Part shown: one piece after another, positions 23,419-35,456 of the stretch
How the letters are laid out: every line of letters starts with the position of its first letter
How positions within the stretch are numbered: position 1 is the first letter of the stretch
From: Cylindrodendrum hubeiense
Lineage: Eukaryota; Ascomycota; Sordariomycetes; Hypocreales; Nectriaceae
Reading direction: 5' to 3'
Assembly (NCBI GenBank): GCA_014621425.1
Contig: JAANBB010000348.1
Span: forward strand, 1 to 44,038
Length of the DNA stretch: 44,038 bases
Position numbers and translations under genes: made by a program
Notes under the pieces: generated by a model
What the model saw: the letters and a program-made list of their open reading frames with translations, nothing else
Told to the model about the DNA's origin: nothing
Databases searched by the model: none

Positions 23419-25387
23419 TCCCCTGCTCTGCGTCTTCCTGTCCGTAACTCGGAAAGGCCCGCTGGCGACCTGGCCTGATCCCCGCTGTACGGCCTCATCC
23501 CCGTTGTACGGGCTGCAACCTGCAAAGGCAATCAATATCCTGCACCGGTCGACCGTTCTGCAAGATTGCCACAGAGCCCGCGAGTGATCCCGGCGCCCAT
23601 CATCTCCACCGCAGAACCAGGTACCTGAGCTACCGAGATGGATATGACGTTTCGGCTGGCCTAGCTGTCCTGGTCGAGTGAGAGAGCCTCGACAAAGAGC
23701 GTGCGAGACAGCCCGCCCGTGGGGAATCTTGGCCCTGCTAGCCTATATCGGCTAGGCGGCCAGGCACTCTCGCTGAAGCTAACGAGGCGTTCGTCATTTC
23801 GTTGGCGGCCGAACGGCGCGACGCCTTCGGGCGATCCAGGGGTTTGTCCCTCGAGGGGCAGGGAGGGCTAGTACCGAAGCTTGATGGAGGGTGAGGTTTC
23901 TGGAAATTGTTCGAGAAGATTATACGAAGCGGTAGCGATGGGCTGATGAGAAGACGGATGCTTCGCGGTTCGCTCCGAGCGGTATCATGGATTTTCCGTG
24001 CAGCACCTACCACCTCTGTAATCTGTACTACGGAGGAAAGACACAAAGCTAGCGGACGAGCACATACCTCCGCTGGACGATTCGTGGCTAGTCCAGACTC
24101 CAGAGTACCCATGCGTCGACTCAAACGTGGGCATGTGGCCAGAGCTGAGACACAGAAACGCCTTTGAGGATCGAGTCCTGGCCCGTGGCGCTCTGCACTG
24201 TAGACTTCAAAAGTATACGGAGCACAGATTACTCCGTGCTATAAACGTAGTAGAATCTGCGAGGCAATTCTCGGCGAGGCATATTCCGCTGCTAGAGGCA
24301 CGCATCATGCACAGAAGCACCACGTAGTAGTAGATCCGACTCAAGGACCAGCATTTCGGAGCAGTGATCAACTTGACACAAGCAAAGTTCCTCCGATCTT
24401 CATCTGGGAATGGAGCAGATGACGACGTCGAGGAACGTGCGCGCCTCCGCCAGATGAAACAGCCAGACGGACAGATAGAGACGGACGGATAGACACACCA
24501 CACCTATCACGGGCTGCTGTCTTCCGGGGGCAAATTGGCCCCCTCGACGATGGCGATTGATGGAGCTCTACCCACCCGGCCCGTTGGGGATTGATGAGTG
24601 TGCAATGCGGGGAGCATCTTGTATGTCTGGAACCTCGGCCGCCGAGTTTGGGTCACCGGGCACCGGGCACCGCACTGTGAGGAAACGGGTGGCGAGGCCG
24701 TTCAGCTGGGTGGCGCCCTGGCCTGAGCGATCCCTGGTCGGGGGAGGATATTTGTAGGGGGAAGTGATCGCCGTCTTGCGTCTGTCTAGGCCGGGCTACC
24801 AGGGGAAAGCCTTGGTGAGAAGTAACAAACTGTGTGGAGGATGGCGTTTGATGGATGGGGAGCTAACATGGAGATGCATTGTTGGACGTCGAGCTGCGAT
24901 GATCCCAGATGTCAATGTGGGCTTTGCTGACATCCAGCGGCGGGGAGATGGAGAGTTGGAGAAGGAAATAGAGGGGATTCAGGTGGAAGGAAGATTTGAG
25001 GGTGGCTGTGGGAGGCGTGATAGGTGCGTGATAGGTGCGTGATGGGCGGCATGGATGCGATTCCTGACGGAGCACCATCTCTCTTCTCTCTTTTGCGGCG
25101 GTACAGATGTAGCTTCAATTCAATTCAACCACAGCGTTGCCGTTGAGGGGGGAACGTGCCATGGGCCGGCTCATGCGTACAACAATGCACACGCGAGTCA
25201 TCTTTGACGAACAACTGAGCCAAGTTCCACCACCGCCACCGTCGCCCGCCACGGCATGTCAGTGTTGGGCCTTGTCGTCTGGCCGTCTGCTCGTCCAACA
25301 CGCACGAGTTGGTGGTGGCTGAGGCTTTGCTCCCCCGTCGTGAACCCGAAGCCGGCACTCGTTGGCGGCCCTGCAAAGGTGGGTGGA

Positions 25388-25510
25388 TATCTTGAGACAG
25401 AGACCAACATCGGTTGGTCTACCTGAACAGCCTAGGCACCTGATCAGTCAAGGCACTTGGGCAGGTAGGTATCTTGAGAGAGACCAACATCGATGTTGGT
25501 CTACCTGAAC
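25388..25510. repeat. duplicated hairpin element
   Basis: A segment of about 40 bp is repeated 80 bp apart, each copy running from TATCTTGAGA to TCTACCTGAACA. The core of each copy is an inverted repeat. Copy 1 (25401-25420) has 8-bp arms AGACCAAC/GTTGGTCT around ATCG. Copy 2 (25481-25502) is a perfect 22-bp palindrome whose centre is ACCAACATCGATGTTGGT. The intervening DNA is unrelated. Confidence 0.85.
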
Positions 25511-25562
25511 ACTTCAACCTCGTCTACCTCTGGCACCTTGTACCCATCGATATTGACGTTGG

Positions 25563-25683
25563 AGATAAACACCAAGGATATAAACACCAAGGATATAAAC
25601 ACCAAGGATATAAACACCAAGGATATAAACACCAAGGATATAAACACCAAGGATATAAACACCAAGGATATAAACACCAAGGA
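25563..25683. repeat. 15-bp tandem array, 8 copies
   Basis: Eight near-perfect copies of a 15-bp unit, ATAAACACCAAGGAT; only the first and last copies vary at their edges. Because 15 is divisible by three, frames through it stay open and encode pentapeptide repeats (for example INTKD or GYKHQ), but no supported gene contains it. It lies 60 bp after the duplicated hairpin. Confidence 0.9.
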
Positions 25684-26461
25684 AACGATGAGCGATGCCG
25701 GTGTTCCCACAATCGACCTGGGTTACATGGAACCGTCCGTGGAAGCCTGCCAATCAACACGGCAACGGCAACATCAACAACGATAATTCCATTTCGTCGC
25801 TGAAAGATCCAATAGTCTAGCTAACAAGACATCATGTATATCTGCTCAATAGTTTCGATTTTGACTTGATGCCTTCTCTACCCACAACTACGTGAAGCCT
25901 ACAGCATGTTCTCAGCAAGAGACCTTGAAGACACCAGATGCATTTCCAGGGCCAGAAAAAGCCATGTATATTTCAACACCTCATGCGCAGTCACGTCGGA
26001 AAACTCGTTGTACCCCAATGTGCAAGAATTCTACTTCCATCTTGTATTCTAACGCCGACAAAGTAACAAAGAGCGGCACAATACCTGGCGAGATCTTCCC
26101 TGAATCAAGGTCACCGCCTTTGGCCAACTCGTGCCATTTCAGGGCATGGGCTGGAGGTCACGCTTACATGGCACCACGGCTCAAGACGTTTTGCGTATCA
26201 ACGGCTCATTAAACACACCCCTATCATACGGCCCAACGTATCAACAGGACCAGGGCAAATGAGTAATTCCACAATGCGGATGACAACTCAACATCAGCCG
26301 CCATATGCAAGTTCCCCAGTGGGTGGCAAAATCCATTCCCGTCTCTTTCCCGCCCTCCATCTTTGATAAACATAATAAATAACATATGATTCCGTTCCAT
26401 TAACCATCCTTCAAGGCCGTTGACTCTGCTCGATGGTTCAAGCTGTGACTGATGCACGCCA

Positions 26462-28819
26462 TCACTGAGCAGTTCCGTTTAGTGGGATGTTGTCCGAAGG
26501 GCTGTGGGGGATGGGCTGCTTAGTTCGCAACGTCAGGGGAAACGGGTACTCTTCCGGGTCCTCCTCCTCACTAAAATATTGTTAATACACCGGAAAGCTT
26601 GTCAGGCTCAACAAAGGATTTACTTACGGGAGCTTCCATGCGACGTAGTCCTCGGTGTTGAGGCCCTCTCGGCCTTCTTGCAGGCTAGCAAAGTCGCCAG
26701 GCGTCATCATACCAGTTCGATCACGTGGAGAGCCCGGCACAGAGAATGGCCGTGAAATCTTCTGCTCAACACCGGGAATGAAGTCTTCCTCGTCGTCGCC
26801 AGTGAAGGAGTCAGGATAGGCACGGCGCAGGGCCAATTGGCGAGCCTTGACATACTCCATGCCCATTCGCTTCCAGTCCAGGAGATCGCTCAAGCGCTCC
26901 GTACGGTTTCGCTGGTTAATACGCTGCCGACGGCTCTTTCCGCAAAAGTCGAACATGAAGTTCGTCAACTGGTTGACGGAGTCATCAACGCCCTTGGTGC
27001 GGCGGTCCACAATGTAGATTCCGTAGTCGCTCGAGTTCTCAATAAGCTCCTCCATGTAGCATCCGAATCCAGAGAGGTTAGTAGTAATGCTCGGCACGCC
27101 CATGACGGTGCATTCAGCGGGAGTATATCCCCAGGGCTCGTAATAGGAAGGGAAAACGCCCAGATGGCAACCTCGGACAAAGTCGTCGTAGTCGAGAGGA
27201 AGGACGGGGTTGGCAGAGTTGAGGAACTCGGGGTGGAAGATGACCTTGACTCGGTCGGTAGGGTCGTTGAACAACTGCACCCGTCGGATCTGGTTCAAAA
27301 CAGGGTCCTCGTGATCGTTGACCATGTTGTGGGTTACGATCGGCGGAAGTCCCTGCCGCTTCATAGCAAAGAGACGACGGCGGAGGAGGACTCGGTCCTG
27401 TGCAGAGATGAGCTCCTTCTCATCAGGCATAGGGTCACCGTCGTGCCACTTGAGGGATCGCTCAAACATGCGGCGTCCAATGCTCTGCTCGATGACATGC
27501 GTGGTGTCTCGCAGTGACTTTATCACTGCCTGGCCCTTGAGGGCCTCCACGGTGAGTGAAGTCGTCTGAGCAGGCATGATGATGAAAGCCACGACCGTGA
27601 TCTTGCTTCCCGCCGCCTTGAGCCGGTGGTTGAGGCGGGCCAAAGACTCGATGAACATGTCAACACCCTTGTTCCGGAACTCGTAACGGCCGGCAGTGAA
27701 GATGTAGAGGGTGTTGTCAATATCGAAATCGTAGTGGCCGTAGAAGTGTCCTCGCACAAAGTCGTGGATTTTCTCCTTGGCTTGTTGATGGAGGTTCTGG
27801 AACTCGTGGACAGCGGAGAACTTGGTAACATTGAGGCCATTGGGCAAGACACCGTCAGGCTTTCGTTTTAGCAAGTGCTCAGACTCAAAGGCGGTAATGT
27901 GGGAAACTGTGGTGAAGACGTCACAAGCGTGGGCGGCAGCTCGTTCGATGCAGTACCTGTGGTAAATACCACGCTTACCAGCCTCAGCGTCAACATCGAA
28001 AAACTGCAGGTTGTTGTAGAAGTCCACGGAACCGGCACAGAGATATCGGCCGAGGAGAGTGGCATGGGTGGTGAAGATAGTGGTGATGTCGATGCGCCGC
28101 TTCTTGGCAAGTGGTAGGGCAACACCGGCCAGCCACTCATGGAAATGGGCAATGACAGCCTTTTTCTTCTCATGAACAACAAACTAGGGGAGATGAGGTT
28201 AGTTACCGGAGTGCAAATATCAGAGCCATGTGTAGTACTTCTCCCAAAAACCATGCGACGAGGTAACCAAAGACGATAGTCTCGTTGGTCTCGTCATCGC
28301 TAGGGGGCGATGGAATGCTGGCGACGTTCCACAAATCCGCCTTCCATTCATCCAAATAACCGTAGGCTGTCTTAGTGTCCATGAGAATAACTCTAGGAGC
28401 ACCCTCAATGAGCCAGCGGCCGTAGACTATGCCGATTCCTCGTTCCCTCATGGACTGCATAGTGGCGGCGATTTCGGGATTTGTGGGTTCCATCTCTTCC
28501 ACCTCGACGGCAGCCTGCTACTGTTAGTGAAGGCCGAAAAGAAAGGAGAACCGGGCCAAGGACGCACCGACTGGTGGTTGAGGGGACCGATCAGGGTGTA
28601 GCGGTCTCCATATTCGGCTGTTGTGACCGGAGCTTTAGACTTGATGACGGAGTAGATACCACCAACTACAAGTGAGGGAACAGGTTAGTAGAGCGACGGT
28701 GAGAACGGGGAGGGCGGGTGGTGCGGAAGCTCACCTCGATGGGCCACCTCTGTGGCAATCTCAAAGAGCAGGTGATTCTTGATGTCGCGGGCCGGTGACT
28801 TTTCGCCGTCGGAAGCCAT
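26462..28819 (-). CDS. gsn: glycogen synthase (GT3 family)
   Basis: Cytosolic enzyme that transfers glucose from UDP-glucose to glycogen non-reducing ends. Exons, in reading order: 28819-28735, 28665-28568, 28514-28239, 28183-26628 and 26570-26462, giving 707 aa (yeast Gsy2 is 705). The four introns are 69, 53, 55 and 57 nt. The N-terminus reads [20 protein letters not shown], as in yeast. The catalytic E-X7-E motif is EPWGYTPAE (E502, E510). The arginine cluster [10 protein letters not shown] (571-580), the glucose-6-phosphate sensor in yeast Gsy2, is intact. C-terminal phospho-sites are conserved: S634 and S638 in [11 protein letters not shown] and T647 in MMTPGD. Regulation is thus expected by glucose-6-phosphate activation and phosphorylation. 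The 5' flank (28860-29300) is CT-rich on the coding strand. Intron 3 uses a GTACTA donor, chosen because it joins LGE to [17 protein letters not shown]. Confidence 0.98.
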
Positions 28820-31800
28820 GGCGATTTCTGGCGTTGGGGACGCGAAGTGTTGAGGGGTCAGGTGTTGATGATCTGACGATGATGCAGCAGGTTGAATATA
28901 GAGAGCTGGCTAGGACTTGCGACAGGGCACTTCGGAGAGACCAAAGGGAGGAAACTAAGAATGCTCGGTGATGATGAAGCTGTAGAGCTGTCTGCAGAAG
29001 CCAATTGAAGAAGTTTGGAGAGCAAAGAGGCCAGGTCAGAACGTGTTCGGGGGCGAACGACCAAGAGGAGGAGGTAGTGGTGAGGTTGCGTCACAGGCGC
29101 TACCGGATGCGCTTGGATCTGCACGCGAGAAGCGAACAGGGTTTGTTGAGTGCAGCAGGGTGCGCTGAGGGGGGCAAAAGCGTCGTCTAGGATTTCTCAC
29201 CCTTGGAGGAGAAGCGAGATGGAGCAGCTGCGACGCCGGGAGAGAGGATGATGGATGGGAGAGAAAAAGAGCGGGAGGAGAAGAACAAGAAGGAGAGGAA
29301 AACGACGGAGCGAAGGCGGAGCCGAAGTTGAGGGCCACAGCAAGAGAGTGTGTGGGAGTGAGGGGGAAGCGAGCGGCGTGGGCAGGTGACAGTCCAGTGG
29401 TTCTGGGAGGTGGTGCTTCGGTCCGTCATGTACTTTAGCTCCCTAGAGGACCGCTACACGATGCAGCTGTTGTTGCGCTAGCGAGCTCCAGAATCTCAGT
29501 GGGGACTGCCTGGGGATTGGGGCAGTCCAGGGGGGCGCTACCACCAAGCAACGGCCCCCACGGTCGCCACAACCGTTCGCCGAGAGCCCAAAAGCCCCAA
29601 AGCCCCAAGGCCCCGCCCAAGCTCCCCAGAGCTCCAGTGGAGTATGGAGCCCAGCACGCCCCAGGACATCCGCGGAGGAGACTCTTGGTGGAGCATCCAT
29701 CACCGAGCCATTTGCCTCCGCCCTCTGCCCTCTCCCCTCTGCCCACAATAGCCTGGTCGGTTGAATCCGAAATGGCCAGGAATCAAACCGCCACCGATCT
29801 CGCCCCATACCTGCGGATGATGCCAGCCGATGGGCTTGGTCGGATGCCCCCCCCCCATTTCCCATCTGCTTCACCCCTCAGACCTCCGGCGCCACCGTCC
29901 CCGCCTAGGTCGAGCCGTGGCCTGAATCTCTCAACAGAGCCGGGTTGTTTCAGTGGAATCTCCAGGTCGACGCCAGATCTGCGAATATCCCATTGTTGCC
30001 CTTGTTTCCTCCCGTCTCAAGTCGTCATTTTTCTTGTCCATCTCGCGCTAGCATCCAACCACCAAGATCAGGCCTGTCGATGGCAAAAGGTGGCTGGGAC
30101 TCTGCATCTGTTGGGTGCCACACGCAAGGTAACCAGGAAGCCCCTCCGCTTGCTCCTAGTCCCTAAACAGCTCGCTGCCAACGCTCCTTTCTTGCCGGGA
30201 TTTGTCCCGTGGCAACCAAAAGCCAAGAACACAGCAACACACAAAACGGTGCTAGTCAGCTCTGCAATGCGAGGTTGTCTTTGGTTGCATGCATGCTCTA
30301 GCACAGCTTGGACTGGCCGGGATGACGAAGTGGAATGCGGGGGAATGCCAACCACGACGCGAGCCCGTCCTCCTTTTCCCTCCTCCATATCGACGGCGCC
30401 CTCTAGCTTCCGGCCTCTTGGCCTGAAACACTGCTCAGGAGGACGGATTTTAGTTGAGAAGTTGGCTTCTACTTGCTCCCCATTGTTAGCGCACCAGTAG
30501 ACTTTATAGTTTGGAGATGCACCAACCTACTCACACGACTTTCCGGCCCAACTTAATTACTTATTACATCACATCCAGAGCTGACCAGCCGCCTGACAGG
30601 CAGTTGGCCACCCCCTGCTACGTCTGCGTCACAAGCGTCATCCTCGCTGCACACCAACGCAGAATGCTGATTATTCTGCGTACCTGAGGTGATTTCCTCT
30701 CTGTCGTGTAACATGAAAAAAATTCAGTTTTGCATTCCAACAAAATGGCATTGCTCCTCCGCCATCCATTCTCCTGGGCTCTGGTCAGCCTGTGCTCCGC
30801 TATCGCTCCCTCCCATGTCTCATCACTCCTTCGTTGGCTTTCTCGGATGCCCTCAAACGAGCTTTCTCATCCACTATCTGACTCGCTTTGCACCACATGT
30901 TAGGTAAAAGCTAAACTGCTGGCCTCTTTGATACCCCACGGCTCGGCCGAGATGCTCCTTTGCCGGGTGATATCTTGCCGAACCTGGGAAAGATTATGTT
31001 GGTGGGAAGATCGATCCACCTACATGATCTATCGTTACACGGCAACACCCGCCCACTTCGCGCCACGGGGAGCGTGGGACATGTTGGTTCCCATGGCAGA
31101 AGATTGTTCTCTGGAATGTCTTGCCTTACATAACTCATTTCCATCTATAGATAACACCCACACAACTGGAATCGCCAAGATACAGCAATGGATGATAGCT
31201 CACTTCCCCCAGATCGAGTTGAAACAACCTGGGGTGATCCTGGTTCGCAACATTACTAGCGAGAAAATCAAGCAATAGCATAGAATCAAGGCATAAGAAT
31301 GATAATCGCCTTGGCAGTTCTCTTTCTTACCTCCCTCACTGCCCTACAAGCCCATGGTTTTGCGGGTCTTGGATATTTCCAGAAGTTACAGGTCGTATAG
31401 ACGGGGCCTGTTCCGAATTGTGGAATCCCGCATAGCGCAGATTCTGCAATGACATGAACCGGATCCAGAGGAATGACCAATGGTAATCCCATGGAAGTTC
31501 CTGTCCGTCCGTTGCCGAAACATCTTGATCATGAGCCCCTATCACCCTGCATCCGACACCTTACACATGGATTTTGACAAGGGCCAAGACAAGAGCCCAA
31601 TGTTGGTCAAGCCAATTACTGAAGATTGGGCATCAATCCCTTAATGGCGGTGAATTGCAGTCTTATGATAGTCTCACTTCAGCTCCATGCACGGGGTTCT
31701 GGAAGGGAACCTGCTTTCCTAGACCTGCGTTATCACTTATCGTCCAGCCCGTCTCCATCACGAACAGGGATCCATCAAGTACTCGGGTACGTACCGTGCG

Positions 31801-32076
31801 CAGATCTTCAGCCTCGTGACAAGGTTGATTTTCATTGGTCATGCGGGCTCCATGAACCGCCCCGCGGTGGGGCACCTTTTTGCAAGGCTGTCAATTTTTC
31901 CAAAATTTTCTGAAAGCCCACCGTCTCTGAGAAGGGCCTTGCCAGAATATACCTGTGCCTACGACATCCAAGATACCCGGAGCCACCATAGCTCCACGTG
32001 AACAGCCGTGATCTGTTCGCCTTATTTGCCCCATTTCTACAGCCGAAATTCTCTTACGAGAAAGTCGCTACTCAAG
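28820..32076. other. 3.3-kb divergent intergenic region (glycogen synthase / YTM1)
   Basis: No supported gene. The 333-codon frame at 29499-30500 (+) starts with GTG, is Pro/Arg/Ser-rich and has no domain. From about 30500 to 32000 the DNA is AT-richer with short frames only (for example 30911-31144 minus, ATG-started, 77 codons, unrecognised). Both flanking genes are transcribed outwards, so their promoters must lie here. Confidence 0.6.
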
Positions 32077-33559
32077 ATGGGCGACATCGCGCAGGTGAAG
32101 GTCGTCTTCACGACCTCGGAGCCGGACCTGGTACTCCCAGAGTCGAGACAACAGCTCCTTGTTCCCTCTGGTATGTCATTTGCAGCCATTGTTTTGCACA
32201 CGAACCCTCTCTGAATTCGCTTATCTAACGCAATTGCCAGATATCAAGCGATATGGTCTCTCCCGCATCGTCAACTCCGAGTCCATGCTCGACACCTCCT
32301 CCCCCATCCCCCTCGACTTCCTCGCCAACGGCACCTTTTTGCGCACCTCCATCGAAGAATACCTCACGACCAATGGCCTCTCCTCGGAATCTACCCTGGT
32401 CCTGCAGTACGTCCGCAGTCTGCTCCCACCTGTCTACGAGGCCAGCTTCGAGCATGACGACTGGGTCAGCGGTGTGGATGTCTTGTCGGCGACGTCTGCG
32501 GCTGGTATCCTAGCTGGCGATGCCAATGTGCGGGAGAGAGTGGCTAGTTCGTCCTATGACGGACTCGTGAGAGTCTGGAATCCTTCCGGCGATGCAATTG
32601 CCGTGTCCAAGACTGGTGGCCACACGCAGAGGGTCAACGCTGTCAAGTGGATTTCACAGAAGCAGCTCGTCTCGGCCGGACTGGACCGAAAGGTCATCGT
32701 CTGGGATTACAGCGAATCTGACGATGGCTTCTCCGGAGCCCTCAAGTCTAACATGGAGCTCTGGGGTCATGAAAAGGACATCATCAACCTCGACGTCAAC
32801 GGCGCCACCAAGCGAATCCTCACAGCCTCGTCCGATGGCCGTATTGGTCTCTGGTCGTCCTCAAAACGCACTGCGCCTCAGGCCGATCCCGAGAGCTTGC
32901 CTTCAGCGCACAGCACCAAGCGTACCAAGATCTCGAGTGCAGCCAACACCGCCCAGCGAGGTCCCATTGCCATGATGTCGTTTCACGACGACCCTGTCAC
33001 TGCTGCCATTTTCCACCCCAACGACGCGACCGTGGCCTACTCAGCATCGAAGGATCACACTGTCAGGACCATCGACCTAACCACACAGCGCGAGGTCAGC
33101 CGGTTAACAACCATGCACCCTATCCTCTGCGCAACCGCCCTTCCAGGTTCCTCGCTGATCGCCGCGGGTTCGTCTGCTCGACACATCACACTTCTGGACC
33201 CCCGTGAGTCTGCTACTGCTACCTCCGCCATGACACTCCGCGGTCACGTCAACATGGTCGTGTCACTGGCACCTTCACCCGAAAACGAGCACTCGCTTGT
33301 GTCCGGTTCCCACGACAGCACATGCCGCGTGTGGGACTTGCGCAGCGTGCGCAGGGGAACTTCTGACGAGGGCGGCGGCAGCGTCAGCGAGCCTGTGTAC
33401 ACCATTGGCAGGGAGTGGCTCAAGGGCAAGAAGCTGCCGCCTTCGGGCGACGGCGCCAAGGTACTGAGCGTAGTTTGGGACAAGACTTGGGGTATCGTGA
33501 GTGGTGGCGAGGACAAGAAGGTTCAGATCAACCGAGGACGGGGTCTGCTAACCTCATAG
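32077..33559 (+). CDS. YTM1: ribosome biogenesis WD40 protein YTM1 (WDR12)
   Basis: Nucleolar component of the Nop7-Erb1-Ytm1 (PeBoW) complex needed for 27S pre-rRNA processing and 60S subunit assembly; the AAA protein Rea1 removes it through its N-terminal domain. Exons 32077-32170 and 32241-33559 (70-nt intron, GTATGT donor, CTAAC branch) give 470 aa. Residues about 8-90 form the NLE-type domain (VKVVFTTSEPDL, then SSPIPLDFLANGTFLRTSIEEYL). WD repeats follow from about residue 100: SSYDGLVRVWN, SAGLDRKVIVWD, TASSDGRIGLWSS, SASKDHTVRTIDL, SGSHDSTCRVWDL, and the terminal GGEDKKVQINRGRGLL, as in fungal Ytm1. An insertion between WD strands (about 280-300) contains a basic STKRTKIS stretch. Splicing joins VPSG to the DIKRYGLSRIVN segment through a split Asp codon. 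Confidence 0.97.
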
Positions 33560-33728
33560 ATCTTTAAAGATTTAGACGTGGAAAATTCAAATGGCGAAAC
33601 CGGTTATGAGAAATAAGAACCCAATGGTATCCTTTCTATCCCAGCAAATAAGTGTATCCCAAGTATGCCGAGCATCCAACAGAACCGTGTCGTTTCGTTC
33701 AACAAAATGCCAATATATATCCTCAAAT
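33560..33728. other. short convergent 3' spacer (YTM1 / exonuclease)
   Basis: Only 169 bp separate the stop codons of two converging genes, so their 3' UTRs almost certainly overlap or terminators are shared. AATAA-like signals occur on the plus strand (AGAAATAAG near 33611). Confidence 0.6.
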
Positions 33729-35456
33729 CTAGTTTGTATCTTGAGCGTCTTGCATCAGCGCCTTGTACTTCTTCTGAAGAAACGCGTTCGAGGAGAGAAA
33801 CGATAAAACTTCGCTCCTCAGTCTCTCCTTGGAGAATGGTAACTTCTGAAAAGCAATCGCGTCAAGGATATACGTCACAACTGTGTTCGTTTTCAGAGGT
33901 GGTTCGCGTAGGAGTTTCGCAATGGATTCAGGTGCGAGATCATCGTTTGTGTGCCAGATGTAGTAGGTACGGAGGGCAGAAGGAGAGACGGAGAGTTTGT
34001 TGTTTTTCTGGGAGCGGTATAGTGCGAGTTTGATATCAGCAGCGATGACGCGTGAGTCCCTTTCTTTCAGCGGTGTCTTTGGTTTGGGGACTGTGATTGC
34101 TTTTTGGGGCGTGGTTGCTTCAACCACTGATTCCGGGGCATCTTCAGTCTCGCTGCTGGACAAATCTATATTGGCGTCCTCGTCGATATTGACCACCTCA
34201 GCCACTTTGATATCCAGGCGCTTCTCAGCAAACTCTGGTCGAGGGGGGCACGGGTCCAATTTTTGCCTCTCCTCTTCCAAGACGTAGTATAGCTGAATGC
34301 CAGCATATGCATCTGAGGCGGAATCTGAAGCTTATTAGAAGATAATAACGAAATTCTTTCGTTAAAACTTACACGAAATCTGTGACGCATTGAGATTGTT
34401 CATCCAATTGCTTGTGCGAACTGATGGCCCCTTATACATGGGGAGGCGAAGACAATCCTTAACCTGGATAGCCATGGCAACAACCTTTCTGTTGATGAGA
34501 TTCAACTTGTCCTCTTTCGAGTATTTGACCAATTTGTAGAGATGGCTAAGCTCGAAGATTCCCTTCGTCTCGACGCCCAAAAATGTCTTGAGCCTGGTGC
34601 AGTCACCCTGTATGTTTACGCCCACCTTGCTTACGCTATCATCTTCCATCATCTTTCGGAATGTCGGCCCAATAAAGTCGTCGTCAATGAACCGGGCGAC
34701 GTGAAAGAGCGCTATTCGGCTGGGACTCGCGATTTGGATGAGAGAGACGTTTTCGCGAGGTCCCGCACTCCTATTTGCAAAAGCCATCCATTCTAGGTCG
34801 AATCCGAGGACCTTCTCGTCGAGGAAATACTTCTTGCAAACGTCTTCCATGGTGTTTTTGCTTGTGCAGTAGTCGACTTCCACTTTCTGCACTGAACCAT
34901 CATCCTGAACACATTTGTACATGGTGTGAGACCAGAAAGACCCAGTATTTCCTTCTTTGATCTTTCGAGCAGCCTGGAACAGGTCATTGGAGATGTTGTA
35001 GTCCAGGGAAGTCAGTGGAGGAGGGACCTCCTTTTCGGTCTCCTCATTGTCTTTTGTTTCAGGGGGAGGATCACTTGTCTTTTCTGTGACATTCCAGGGT
35101 TCTTGGAGTTCCTGGGGGTTTTGAACGCCTTGCGCAGGCTGGGCCGTGGTCGTCAATGTATCTTGCTGATCGAACCATTCGGCTGCATCAAGTTCGAACT
35201 GCTCATCGTCGCCGAAGTCCTCCGACCCATGGTTAACGGGTTGAGGGGTGTTCCTGACGTTGAGGTTTGTGGCATGGAGAAACCTAGGCACATCCAGGAT
35301 AGGATAAAGGGGAGGGGTTTTGCTCCTTGGTGAGAACCGGATACCACAACTTGGATTCCATAGTTGGTTCCGAGAGGGGGAAGACATGCTGGATTTGTAT
35401 CTTCTAAATCCATAGATTGTGTTAGAAAACGATTGTGGACGAAGAGGAACGGCCAT
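33729..35456 (-). CDS. WRN-type DEDDy 3'-5' exonuclease with C-terminal helical domain
   Basis: Nuclease of the RNase D/WRN exonuclease superfamily, acting on DNA or RNA 3' ends. Exons 35456-34373 and 34324-33729 (48-nt intron) give 559 aa. Catalytic motifs: Exo I FDLEW (D220, E222), Exo II NIQGD (N281, D285) and Exo III YSASD (Y362, D366); the Exo III tyrosine codon is split by the intron, so splicing is required for the active site. Residues about 60-150 are acidic and probably disordered. The C-terminal 110 residues (SVSPSALRTYYIWH, ESIAKLLREPPLKTNTVVTYILDAI) look like a helix-turn-helix of the kind found behind RecQ/WRN-like domains. The start is uncertain: 35456 gives MAVPLRPQSFSNTIYGFRRYK, which resembles a mitochondrial presequence; in-frame ATGs also exist at 35693 and 35387. 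The specific role is unknown. Confidence 0.92.

Larger units (their letters stand above)
20535..26461. other. 5.9-kb intergenic region
   Basis: No convincing gene. After the 3' end of the serine-rich gene come a T-rich microsatellite (21307-21345), GC-rich sequence with short overlapping frames, an 18-bp tandem duplication (23383-23418), and the hairpin duplication and 15-bp array at 25388-25683. The last 600 bp are AT-richer and include the 3' flank of the minus-strand glycogen synthase. Confidence 0.55.

Noticed and set aside
24217..24237. Inverted repeat ACGGAG...CTCCGT
   Set aside because: Only six-base arms with a nine-base loop; too short to separate from chance.
25563..25683. Possible CRISPR array
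   Set aside because: The copies are directly adjacent 15-bp repeats without spacers, and the genome is eukaryotic.
26837..27517. Plus-strand frame of 226 codons
   Set aside because: Antisense to the glycogen synthase catalytic exon.
29499..30500. Plus-strand open frame of 333 codons
   Set aside because: It begins with GTG, has no domain, is Pro/Arg/Ser-rich and lies in the divergent promoter region. Long frames arise by chance in GC-rich DNA.
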